From: Stenopsyche tienmushanensis
Taxonomy: Eukaryota > Arthropoda > Insecta > Trichoptera > Stenopsychidae
Length of the DNA: 64,000 nucleotides
NCBI GenBank assembly: GCA_008973525.1
Contig: WACJ01000299.1
Coordinates: 248,001-312,000 of the forward strand
Direction of reading: 5' to 3'
Shown here piece by piece: positions 1 to 10,752 of this stretch (positions are counted from its first letter, which is position 1; every line of letters starts with the position of its first letter). A program made the position numbers and the translations under genes. The notes beneath the pieces are model-generated. The model had not been told where the DNA came from. It worked only from the letters and a program-made list of their open reading frames with translations, and did not search any database.

Positions 1-60
1 ATTATAAAACGGTAATTTGTGATACCAAGTCCTCAAAAATAATAGAAAATGTTACTACAG

Positions 61-620
61 ATAGGACTTATTTTGCTCAAAAATAACTTCAAGTTTATCT
101 ACTTCCAGATGACTAGAAAGAGTTACTGAATCTTTTACTTGAGAGGAATTCTCAAAAAAGGAGTTTCATTTAGGAGACCTGCTAGTCTTCACCGTGCTAA
201 ATGGATGCCTAATTCTATGTGTTACTTGATTTTTTTTTATTCAAACATCAGTTTAAACTGATGAAAAAGGATGAAAAAGCCCTTGTCGGATATTCAGCAC
301 AAAGAAACGACTTACAATTATTAAAAGAGCTGGTATCTTTTAAAAATATAAACCAAACAATGACCAAAGTCACCAACCAAGCAAAATATGGTAGATGCAC
401 TTAAGAATCGAAGGTGTTGAAGATTATCCGAAAAAAAAGTAATGATATCGAACACATCACCGAAAAAAGCATAGAAGACTTTGTGACTAGCAACTCTTTA
501 CGATTTTTCCAGATACTTGGTATCTCATCACAGTTTTTGAATAAAGATGTTAAAACTTGGAAGGATGACTCTGATTTTAAGGCTGCAAATAAAATGGTCC
601 ATTTTATTCGGGTGTTGCCT
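61..620 (+). repeat. Degenerate fragment of an unidentified repeated protein family, copy 1
   Basis: This stretch matches 25663-26360 over most of its length at the nucleotide level, with many small indels. Translated pieces include HQFKLMKKDEKAL, an 'RNDLQLLKEL' segment (about 310-340) and 'IEDFVTSNSLRFFQILG' (about 468-520). Several frames must be joined to follow the protein, so it is a pseudogene. The second copy keeps the upstream part (GGIPEKGVSFRRP) better. I do not recognise a named domain. The high copy number implied by two hits in 64 kb suggests a transposon-borne protein, but no terminal repeats were found because the left part lies at the window edge. Confidence 0.65.
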
Positions 621-2640
621 TAATAAATGGAATATAATTAATTGATGACAATCGACGGGGAGCAAAAGTAATATTTGCGATTCCGATATAAGAATGCTTA
701 TTAAAAATGAAATTGCCTACTGCACGAAAAAAAATTAAAGGAAAAATTATTAACACATAATTTAAAAACCTAACAGATGTTTCAAAAACCTTGAGGGTTA
801 AATGAGCTTGCAGTTAAGAAATTGGAAAAATGCGAAAATTTTTTCTGTAAAAATTTTTGCAAAAGTCCTGAAGAAATATCCTTGGAACGAGTAAGCAAGA
901 CATTAGTATCATTATCAAAATTAAATAGGCTTTATAAACGCTAATTATAAAATCTAAAAGCATCTTTACCAAAGAGACTTAAGGAAAAGACATTATATTG
1001 TATCATCAAGAGAAATTCAGGAAAGGCATATGTAATTTTTATAGGAAATAAGGCTGTATTATACTTATGAGCTTCGTTTCGTTTTGTATTGTTTTGCAAT
1101 TAAATATTCAGCTAAAAAGAAAGTCTATCACAAATTTGAAAATATCACGAGAAAATGAATGATGATTTTGGTTATAACAACCGTCGATAATCGTTATCCT
1201 GCATGTATTTTTAGAGAATGGAATGAAATTAGTACATAAATATATCACAAAAATATGCTGAAAAATGTGCATCAAAGAGCAGATTAAACGCTTCATGTAT
1301 TGAAAAATGTTTCTAAATAACTCTAAAATAATTGGATAACATTTTAAATTGCTATTGACGGACTTTATATATGAAAATGGAATAGTATTTTAACGATATA
1401 TTATATATCTTGTAGTGAGATTAAGATCAATTTGGATGTACACAACGCAAAAGGTCCTCGCTTCAATCGATGATGAAATATTACAAAATGTCACGAGAGT
1501 CCCTATGTGTATTTATAGAAAATGCTTTGATCATTTAACTACATAATGTCACTTTAGAATACATGTTTTATGTGATAAAATATATAATTAAGCACCATTA
1601 CGTTCGGCCATTAAACATGCTTCCGCCGGGTTTTATTCACCATCGCTGAAGAGTTTATCATCAAGCACCCTAATCAGCAGAAAATACGGCGAGGTATATA
1701 TGATATTTTTGAATATTTTGATGAAATTTGATACGCCCGGGGCGCTTCGTATTCGCAAGAAACGTAGCCCGTATTATAGATAATAGGAAACACGATAGCC
1801 TCTTATTAAAAACATACACCGAAGAGTATCGAGTGAAATCAATTCGAAGGCGATCAGAAATACGTTTCAATCAGTGGGTACGAAAACAAATTATCGCATA
1901 CACGAAGGACGAATCCCACGAACGAAATTTAGCCCATCGGGCCGGAATATTCGGGGACGAAATTCCCGTATCGAATTCGACCGGGACGCCGATTTCTCCT
2001 CCTTATACCCGCCCGAGCGCTTAATCGTAGCCCGGGGGTGCAAAGAGAATGATAAAATCGGCACATTGACGAATACATAAGAAATAAATCGAATTTAGAG
2101 CGAAATACGGCGAATTGGCGAGAAATCTAATTTAGAACAAAAAAAAGTCGAACGAATAAAACAAAAATTCGAAACCGATAAAACGTCCGAAATTTAAAGC
2201 TCCGGCTTTCCAACACAAAAGGGAGTTTTATCTTTTATTATTTAACAACCCGACAAATCACCCCTTTACTGCCTACGTGACGCTGGCGATGAGTACGCCT
2301 AAATTGATTCTCGAATAAAAATTTGGCATCGCCATTAAATGTGTATTTAAGCATCGATTTATAAACAACGATTAAAGGCGTAGGATGAGCGGAGAGCCGC
2401 TGAAAAATATTGATGTCTGCCCCAGAAAAATAATCAATCCGAGTCATAAGTTTTATTAAAGTTTGATGAAAGTACTCAATTACGCTTAACTTTTATCCTA
2501 AAATTTGCAACCCCGATAATAAAATAGACGGATAAAATTTTATGATGGCGCCACGAGGGCGGCTTTCGAGTTCAATAAAAGCGTTGATTATATTACATTC
2601 GCAGAGATAATTGCAAAAAAATATATTTGTACAAATAAAA
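621..2640. other. Noncoding, AT-rich with one CpG-containing island
   Basis: No open frame here resembles a known protein. Between about 1600 and 2230 the base composition rises in GC and CpG, with overlapping 98- and 68-codon frames on the plus strand. Their translations are arginine-rich and low in complexity, without splice signals that would define an exon. I see nothing else here. Confidence 0.6.
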
Positions 2641-2689
2641 TATTATTGAAATACAAAGCCATAAAATGTATTTCACTTTTATTTGCAAG

Positions 2690-3940
2690 ACGGTAAGAAT
2701 TCAAAAACTATTAAATTTAAATTGTGGAAGAAGTCATCAAGAGTGAATTTGTATCATTTTCGTTTTTTTTTTTCGCATTTTTAATTTTAGTTAACTGGAT
2801 TTCTTCCACTCTTGTTCTAGATCCTTGCCGAAGGATATGTGAAAGCCTTTTATATTTGAGTTGAGTTGTATGCGGTCTAGCGTTATCACGAAGAAACAAC
2901 TTTCTTAACCTTCTTGTTAGTGAGCAAATTTAAAATCGATGAAGTCGTTGATGTCATAATCGGTTTACGCCGATTACTTTCTGTCAGCTCCTAATCAACG
3001 TAAGACAATATTCAATTCGAGGCAGAGTCAATTCTAAATGAACACTTGATAGTGAATACAAGACCACGTCATTTCTTTACATAAACAATGCACAAAAAAT
3101 GGATTCATTTGCTCCTCCTTTAGAAGAAAATGATAATTGAACAAAGACTCATTCAACACGCAGAGAAGATAAACAAACACTCTCGATAACACAATATTCG
3201 GTCGTTTCTTTGCGTAAACAAATAACACACTTGAAATCGAAATCATTATAAGTCGATAAATTTGGGCTTAACGATCTATACAATCATGCGATGCATATGA
3301 AGAAGCTATCCGTCTCAGTCTCTCGAACTATGCTAAGTTCTCTCTGTCTCTGTCCGCCTCGGAGCTTCAATGCACAAGAGTGCCCTTTCTGAATAGTGAA
3401 GGTCAAAACGGATATTTCCGTGAGTACTCATGAAACGGTTAATACTCATCCATCGCGGGCGTTTTTAATCAATTCTAAGTTTAAACGACAATGTAAACAT
3501 CTGCATTAACGGTTTGATTTGGTTCTAACTGTTCATAATAAATCACACGATACATATCCCACCAAACACTTAAAAGTTTATTTTTAGGATGTAAAGATAC
3601 CTTTACTGTTGGAATTGACTGCCTATCTTTATCTATTCACGTTCTTTTTCTTGTGACGTTATAATAAATAATCCATTTTTCGTCATTCGTTACCAAACAG
3701 TCAAAAAATGTCAGTCTTTCGAAGCGCGATAAAAGAGAATTTTAGATGTTTATTCGTTGCTGGTAATTGGATTTGGATAACTCATGCGGTACCCACTTTC
3801 TCAGATTGGATACGCTCCCAATCTCCTTGAAATGGCAAAAAACTGTTCCATGATATGAATCCATCCTTTCTACGATTTGATCTACTGTTAATTGTGGCTC
3901 TTAATCCACAATGAGCCTTTCATTCGCCACACGAAAATTA
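2690..3940 (-). pseudogene. Old mariner transposase relic, split by a nested insertion
   Basis: Reading the minus strand from about 3940 down gives, in shifting frames, pieces typical of a mariner transposase: VDQIVERM, KWVPHELSKSNYQQR, FDCLVTNDEKWIIYYNV (about 3660-3710; contains the first catalytic Asp), LLSVWWD, and EQLEPNQTVNADVY (about 3490-3535). The second catalytic motif RDNARPHTTQL lies at about 2855-2893, roughly 600 bp further on instead of the usual 90 bp or so. The gap is filled by a 530-bp element at 2909-3438. Multiple stops and frameshifts show it is dead and old. The C-terminal third, including the third catalytic Asp, is not recognisable, and I could not define terminal repeats. 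Confidence 0.8.
2909..3438. mobile_element. Nonautonomous TTAA-target (piggyBac-type) element, copy 1, nested in mariner relic
   Basis: The element is flanked by TTAA at 2905-2908 and 3439-3442. About 470 bp of it (2921-3390) is nearly identical to 41570-42040, which sits in a similar element also flanked by TTAA. It has no coding capacity. Removing it with one TTAA rejoins the surrounding mariner frame at V-L-R-K just before the RDNARPH motif. Related transposases have V-N-R-K at that place, so the empty site can be read directly. The ends of this copy are less matched than those of copy 2. Assignment to piggyBac rests on the TTAA target and is an inference. Confidence 0.75.
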
Positions 3941-3942
3941 AA

Positions 3943-4360
3943 AAAAATATAACATAGCACGTTTGTATTGATTATCGATTTTCTATGGGTCTCTTTGCGG
4001 TCCTATGTCGAGTCTGACTCGACATTTTGTTTCTACATTTTTTCCCCTACTCATATTTAAAATCATGTGATTTTATTTTATGTATCGTGTTTAGGACAGC
4101 ATTTGGAAAGAAATGTTGGTTTTTATGATTCTTCGTAGTGTTTCGCCTATCTGCTGGAGATACAAAGGAACCATACATTATCTAATTATGAACTATAAAA
4201 TATAATTCCTCTGTATAATATGTACAACTTTGGTAAAAAATAATAGTGTTTTATTAAATAATAACTTAAAAATTGTTGAAATTCTAATGTTATCTAATGT
4301 TAAATATTTAATTGTGTTTTATTTACATTATTTAAAATTTTCCCAAAAATTCACACGAAC
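3943..4360. other. Noncoding spacer
   Basis: AT-rich sequence between the mariner relic and the hAT element. Nothing recognised; it may include the unrecognised 5' end of the mariner relic. Confidence 0.5.
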
Positions 4361-4368
4361 TTTAGGAC

Positions 4369-5359
4369 TAGGGAATCCAATCCCGAGCCAAAATTTCGAT
4401 CCCGGGATTTCATTAGACAATCCCGGGACCAGTCCCGAGATCCCGGGATTGGGATTTTCAATATTTTAAGAAATTACCTTGATGAATTTGATCAAAAATT
4501 GCTAATAAATCCATTTGTTCAATATAAAAATCACTTGAAGGCCAAAGAATTTATTTAAGAAAAGATAAAAATACAATTAAAAAATAGATAAATAAAACAC
4601 TAAAAAATTCAAATATTATTTTGAAAATATGCCCGAAGTAACATTAACATTAGACATTAGTGTTTCGTCATTTAGTCTGGATCTGATTTTGGAAGTCAGA
4701 CAACTTGCTGCTGAAAATGCACGCTCAGCTTCCACACTCGTTGGAGTATCATCATCAGATATTTAAATGCTAGTTCGAGTTAATGATCGCTTGAGCCCTC
4801 ATTTTCGTATAACACCATCAATGTGACTGATAAAATTCTTTTCTGCTGAGACACGGACTAAAACTCGCAAAATTCCCGATTTCCCGACAAATTATTTATT
4901 TCCGTCGCTGCAGATGAATACTTATATACTATAATACTTTGATATGATTCGTAATTATATTACGGAGGAATACAAAAAATCTGAACCCCGTATCTATTAT
5001 ATTTCATATCGATATTCCCATTATTCGTCGAGGTGTAGTAAATACATCACCGGTGGGGAAGGTAAATATAACAATTTGAAAAACATACATGTACGTATAC
5101 ATATGTATATGTATACATAGATTAGACAGTTGCTGCCCCTAGGCGTCGCCTAGGCTCGTCGATTAGTAGTAACGCCACTGTTTCCGAGCGTCCAGATTTC
5201 GGCTGAAATGTCTCGATTTAGTAGCCTTCATCGTGCTGGTGAGGTGTATGATTTCTGTTAAATAAAAAATTCAATCCCGGGATTTTCGGGATTACGTTTT
5301 CTAATCCCGGGATTCTTAAGTACCTAAAACTGTCCGGGATCCCGGGATCTGATTCCCTA
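4369..5359 (-). mobile_element. Complete nonautonomous hAT element with 8-bp target duplication, copy 1
   Basis: The element begins TAGGGAATC and ends GATTCCCTA (9-bp inverted repeat) and is flanked by a perfect 8-bp duplication TTTAGGAC (4361-4368 and 5360-5367). Both are hallmarks of the hAT superfamily. Each end carries three copies of a subterminal palindrome around ATCCCGGGAT. The interior keeps the last part of a hAT transposase on the minus strand (4616-4766) but no catalytic region. At 991 bp it is too short to be autonomous. Two further truncated copies lie at 38517-39172 (opposite orientation) and 44747-45298 (same orientation). Confidence 0.92.
4616..4766 (-). pseudogene. hAT transposase C-terminal dimerisation domain remnant
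   Basis: Read on the minus strand, the frame contains TPTSVEAERAFSAAS, then KIRSRLNDE, and ends in TAA at 4616-4618. The pattern 'P-T-S-V-E-(A/S)-E-R-(A/V)-F-S' followed by 'K-(I/L)-R-(S/N)-R-L' is the signature of the C-terminal dimerisation domain of hAT transposases. Only about 48 codons survive. The upstream part, with the BED zinc finger and the DDE residues, is absent, so the fragment has no transposase activity. It marks the strand and family of the element that holds it. Confidence 0.88.
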
Positions 5360-5367
5360 TTTAGGAC

Positions 5368-8300
5368 TGATCTGATATATAATACATATAGATTGAAATA
5401 ATTTCATAAATGTGGCTTCCTTGAAAATACAAACTTAATAATAGATTATTGGCGTTTAAATGATAAAAATCAGATAGTGTTCAAATAGTTGCAAAAGGCG
5501 ATAGAAAATGACACAAGTGATATGATATACATATTGAAAACAATATAAAATGATTAGTTTTTGGTCCCCAAATATATATTTTAAGAATAAACGAAATGTT
5601 GCTTCGCATTTTGTTATCTTTGAATTAAATTGTATTTATTTACGTAGAGTAAATGCGTATGAAGAATAAATGATTTTTCGTTCGCTCGCGGCAGTTTAAA
5701 AATATATTTTTTAAATCCGTTCCATTTCGCAAATCCAATTGATTAGTGTCGAACACGACGGAAGATCGTCGATTTTCCATTTCCTTATAGGAAGTGAATT
5801 TTCCCAGGAAACCGAGGCGAGGCTATTAGGCGCTATGAGCACGCAATGATAGCCCGTTTGGTAACGGACCGTGAAATGTAACGGGACTCTGATTGAATTC
5901 AGCTTCATATATTTGCTTTGCTTTTATCCTCAGGTGAAAAAGACGAGCCCCATTTCGAATGTGACAGCCGAAATATCCCCATAGAATCCCCATCCATCGT
6001 TTTTTGTTCTATTAAAAAAGCTCAATGCGTGTTTTCGCTTGATAAGTCGGGTGTGCCGAAAAACTGGGTCGATTCAATAAGCTGATGGCCTTTAAATTGA
6101 TTAAGAACGTCATCAATCATAATATCATATTTGAATAAAGATTGATTAAAAAATATTTCGGGGATGGTGCTGAAGATGATAAAATAACTTTTTATATTTG
6201 TCAGGAGAGAATAATGTAATTTACCGAAAGGAAGACATTGATTGATTCTTGGAAGCGTCGGCAGATATTGGAATTTTAAATAATTTCAATCTTAAATTAA
6301 TTTATACTCACAAACTCAACATTTCAAACCATCAGCAAATTCGAAGACAAAAAGTACATACCTGGAACAAGCAAAAAAACACAAATTAGAATATTATTAA
6401 TTAACTTTTGATTAAGAAGTCTTTTGATGAGAGACAATAAAAAAAAATTGTCCGAAAAGTTCTTGTCGGAATGAAAAGGACGATTGTAGCCATTTTTCGA
6501 GGTACTTCCATAGAATGAAATCCGTGTAGCCGAAACGACGAAAATTATGTAAATTGTAAATGGCGGTCCAAGCCAATTTGGATTCATGAAGGTACTTGCG
6601 AGCGTCTATAAAAAGGAACGATCGAGGAAGAAGACGAAAATTCAAAAGAACCTTGTAAAATGCGAGTGCAAATACATCTAAGCATTTTTATTGTAATAGA
6701 ACATTGAACACCATTTCAGATATAAAAACGACGTGAAAAGTGATCAAGATTTCGTTTCATACAATTTCGCTTGACTCGAACGCAAAAAAGGCCAAATTAT
6801 CAGTATTTTATGTCTTCTTCTTTCAAACATTTCGTTAATGGATGAATGGATTGCCACCAAGTTCAACAAATGTATTAAAATAGGCAAACCTTCATGGCTG
6901 ATGGGGCTATTAATTGATAAAGCGAAAAATAAGTGAAAAACTTTTTCATCGAAAAAATTAAGACAAATCATAGTGATTCTTACATATTTAGCTATATCGC
7001 CTGGTTTTGGGTTGTTTAAATTTTAAAATAAATATGATTTTTTGACGAATTTAAGCATGAGTTCGCAAAAAATAAAAACGTTTATACATTGCGCAGATTC
7101 CTGAAGAGTAAATATGCCAAATCTAATTTAGATCACTCAAAACGACGTAGAATTAAGTGATGAACAGACAGACACACATTAAATATCATATATATCCGAG
7201 AATACATTATTTCATACATCCACATAAACTCTCTACACCAACAAAAATAAGTGGGTCACAAAAACAAACGATTCCTATTGGCGAACGGGGTGTTTATCAG
7301 ACCCCGAGGGAGAGTGGGATTTAACCCCATTTTGACGGTCTATAACCGTAAAGAAAACAAATAATCCTAAGGTCAAATCTTCTAAGCGTGCACTGCCATC
7401 GAGAAAATGTATGATAACGTGGGTGAAGAAGATGCGAGGAAAGGATCTTCATTTAATGCAAATAGGATCGTTTCCATAAGCAAGGAAAATACAAATAAAA
7501 CAGATTTAAACTAACACGAAAGCCTTGTCATAACTATGAAATAGAAAGAATAAGATTAATTGAAATTAAATTATTATATGCATTGATTATCCGTACGCAC
7601 AAATATCTTTATGAAATCAAACAAATCCGCGAATAAGTCATTTAAAAACGAACATAACCGTATGGTAACGGTATATATCATTGTTATATTATCGAATTAC
7701 TTGTCATATATAAATACAGCTTTAGAAGTGAAAAATATCTACGCAGCAGATATGTCTTTTATTATTAATTTTACGTTTAAATTTGTTTCCAAGTATGAGG
7801 CTTAATATAGAATGAGGGTGAAATTATTACATTGCATAAATAAGAATTATAATATTTTGAACAAATAGTATCAGTTTCCGAATAGTAGCAACAGAGATGG
7901 AACCGTTGAGAAGTTTGTCAATCATCTGAGAGAATATTATATTTGAAGAATATAAAGATACAAGCAAATATATCTACAAGCAAAATTTAACGCTGATTTA
8001 AGACATAAGTTTAATATTTGTATCGGGCTATACAACATTAAAAGCATATCAAAATTTTTAAGGCCCTTCTTTTCCGCAAGACAAAAGGAATATATTTTTA
8101 GACGGGACCAAGGGATAGGTGCGAATGAAAAACTTTAGGACCTCACGGGTGGCGCGTCCTATAAAATTTTATTAATCACTTTTCTATAAGCGTCCTTTTT
8201 AATTTCGCTTAATTAAGGTATTTCCATGAATCCAATTAAGGGACAGATCAAATTAGCGTGATGAGACGGAATATTGAAGACGCTGGCTAAAATCGAAATT

Positions 8301-9462
8301 TTCAAGTAATTAATTTTTAGGCTTAATTAAACAATCCCTATTGACTTGTAGGCTTTCAAGGGCGCAGTTTAGCGAGGAAAGCCTCAAATTGCGAATGTAT
8401 GTCGACGGCGAATTAACAATGTAGCATTTTCGGCAGGAGCGGGTTTTTGGCAACGGGTCAAAAGACACAAATAAACGTACCGATAATTTACAGCCCACTG
8501 TGCGAAATTTTCGAGTAACTAATGGGTCATTCGGCACTAAATTATATTCGATTCGTATGTAAAATACACAATCAATTCTCGATTCATTAGCTTAACGGTC
8601 TACAAATCTAACGATAAATCCCATGCTGCAAACCGGCTCATTCTGCAAATCCCCTATATGCCGCTAGAGCTTGCGTATCAATTTATAAGCCGCAGAAGGA
8701 CCCTGTGTCCACAGGACACCAGACTCATAAATATGTTGTATCTAAAGCCGCAAGGCCTAAATCGTACTAAATTAAGCCCGTCTTAATTACGTCTTGTATA
8801 CAAGTGGTGTTGGTGTTTCTCTCCGACGTAGGCCAACTTTGGGTCCTTTCCTGCTCCTTCTTGCGTCCTCCTGCTTCACTTAATTAAGCGCTTTCGACGT
8901 TTATGTGCAGATTTAGCGACGCAGACTGCCATGAGCCAGGACCTCGGTGGCTCAAACGGCATTAGCCTTTCCCATTAAAAATTAGTCCGCATAATATAAA
9001 TAGCCAATCAAGATTTTGCCTAGTGCGCGCATCGATATACGCAGATTCAAAGCCAATGTTTGCACTTAATAAAACTGTTCGTAATCTAAATTAAATAAGC
9101 CATAATGAGATCCAAAGGAGTTAACTGAATATCCTAATTTGCCACGTAGCAAACTGTCGCCGAAAATTGAAGTTATGGTGTCAATTTCGGCTCCTCGTGT
9201 AATGCATGCAAATTCCACCAAATTCCAAGAGAGTGTTCTCATCAACATATTTCAGTTCAATATTACATTTGCTTTAAAATTGCTACAAATTCTTATATAA
9301 GACGATGTAAAATATGATATTTGAATTTTAATCATATTTAAGAATAAAAACTGCTTGAAATTGATTGTATTAAAATATTTGCTAAAGCACAATCCCTGAT
9401 TTAAAAGCCATGAAAATTATTGCAATAAAAAAAATGACAAAATTATAGATATTCTATGAATA
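5368..9462. other. Long noncoding stretch
   Basis: No frame longer than 90 codons resembles a protein. The sequence alternates AT-rich runs with CpG-containing islands (about 5650-6060, 7250-7420, 8100-9250). The island at 8100-8900 holds a cluster of TTAATTAA sites, listed separately. No transposon ends were recognised. Confidence 0.6.
8209..8887. promoter_or_regulatory. Cluster of TTAATTAA homeodomain-type sites
   Basis: Three perfect TTAATTAA octamers (8209-8216, 8323-8330, 8880-8887) lie inside a moderately GC-rich island, with further TAATTA or ATTAAG cores at about 8170, 8233, 8308 and 8785. TAATTA is the core recognised by many homeodomain proteins. The motif also occurs by chance in AT-rich DNA elsewhere in the window, so an enhancer role is only a suggestion. 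Confidence 0.2.
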
Positions 9463-9464
9463 TA

Positions 9465-9497
9465 TTGGGTTGGTGCAAAAGTTAAGGCCGTTTTTTA
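9465..9497 (+). repeat. Left terminal inverted repeat of mariner
   Basis: A 33-bp arm starting directly after the TA target site. It matches the reverse complement of 10718-10750 at 31 of 33 positions. It is the expected binding and cleavage site for the element's transposase. Confidence 0.95.
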
Positions 9498-9646
9498 TGA
9501 TCCTAGGTAAAAAAAACTTTTCTTCAAAAATGATGAATAGGATCTTCTTTTAAATGATTCTATTGTATAAAGGATGCTTTCCCTCTATTTTCTATTCGGT
9601 TTTGACCTGGCCAGAGTACAGTGAAAAGCCCTTGTATTTTTTCAAA

Positions 9647-10674
9647 ATGTCGGTCGATAAAGTGCATTTACGTCATTGTTTACTTTATGAATTCCGAAAA
9701 GACAATACCGCGAGTGTGAAAACCAAAAACATTTGCGAAGTGTATGGAACAGATGTCATCAAAGTTCGACAGGTACGAAAATGGTTTACAAAATTCCGAT
9801 CTGGGGATTTTTCACTAATTGATAAACCACATATCGGGCGGCCATTGAAGTCTGATGACGACAAGTTTAAAGTCATAATTGACACCAATCCACGTCTAAC
9901 CACCAGGGAGATCGCGACGATGATGGGAGTCAACCAAAAAATCGTATTAAGACATTTGAAGCGTATGGGGATGGTTTCGCGGTACGACGTTTGGATACCT
10001 AATCAATTGTCAGCTGCCAATTTATTGGATAGTGTTTCAACGTGCGTTACTTTGAGTGCGAGACAAAAATGTGAATCTTTTTTGCATCGTTTGGTAACGG
10101 AAGATGAGAAATGGGTCGTGTACAACAACGTGACAAGAAAAAGACATTGGGCTATACCTGGACAAGCCCCATTAACAACTTTGAAGGCCGAAATCCACAA
10201 AAAAAAGTTATGCTTTGTGTTTGGTGGGATTGTAAGGGTATTGTGTATTTTGAACTCTTGGAACCTAATCAGACAATTACAGCAGAACGATATTGTCAGA
10301 AATTATCCAAATTGAACATCGCTCTTCAAAAGAATAGACCAGAATTGGTAAACAGAAAAGGGGTAGTGTTTCATCACGACAACGCGCGACCACGTAAGAC
10401 TTTGATGACCCAACACAAGCTAAATGAGTTGAATTGGGATGTTATCAAGCATCCACCGTGCTCTCCAGATCTTGCTCCTTCCGATTTTTATTTATTCCGA
10501 TCACTGCAAAATGTTTTAAATGATAAAAAAGTTGATACAATAGAGCAGGTAAAAACATCCCTTACTACATTTTTCGCATCAAAATCCACGGAATTTTACA
10601 CTAATGATATTAAAAAGTTGATAGAAAGATGAGAGAAGGTTATAAGAACAGATATAAATTATATAATTGATTAA
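9647..10674 (+). pseudogene. Mariner transposase, broken by one frameshift and one premature stop
   Basis: The protein is a DD34D mariner transposase, the enzyme that cuts and pastes the element at TA sites in the nucleus. I start it at ATG 9647 (MSVDKVHLRH); the open frame extends upstream to 9554, but that part is not conserved. The N-terminal helix-turn-helix region covers about residues 1-110. Catalytic residues are visible: TEDEKW (first Asp, about 10100), HHDNARPR (second, about 10374-10397), and SPDLAPSDFYLF (third). Exactly 34 residues separate the second and third Asp. At 10199-10206 a run of eight A shifts the frame; nine A would keep IHKKKVML in phase. A TGA at 10630-10632 stands where the family has the Trp of R-W-(E/Q)-K, and the frame then continues to TAA at 10672-10674. 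Allowing for both, the length is about 342 residues, normal for the family. With both lesions this copy should be inactive. Confidence 0.95.
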
Positions 10675-10717
10675 ATAAATACTACAAGTCTAAAAAAAAA
10701 ATGTTTAATTGTATATG

Positions 10718-10750
10718 TAAAAAACGGCCCTAATTTTTGCACCAACCCAA
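10718..10750 (-). repeat. Right terminal inverted repeat of mariner
   Basis: Reverse-complement partner of 9465-9497 (31/33 match), followed by the TA duplication at 10751-10752. Confidence 0.95.
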
Positions 10751-10752
10751 TA

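Larger units (their letters stand above)
9465..10750 (+). mobile_element. Near-intact full-length mariner element
   Basis: This 1286-bp element has 33-bp terminal inverted repeats differing at two positions (start TTGGGTTGGTGCAAAA) and TA target duplications at 9463-9464 and 10751-10752. The single transposase gene lies between them in plus orientation. Its length and layout are those of a complete mariner. The terminal sequence and the 'VYG-D-V--VRQ--KWF-KFRSG' region of the protein resemble the mellifera/cecropia group of mariners. Few mutations suggest a fairly recent insertion, much younger than the relic at 2690-3940. Confidence 0.96.

Noticed and set aside
9554..9646. N-terminal extension of the mariner transposase frame
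   Set aside because: The first 31 codons lie in the element's 5' untranslated region and do not resemble mariner proteins; ATG 9647 gives the family's usual length.
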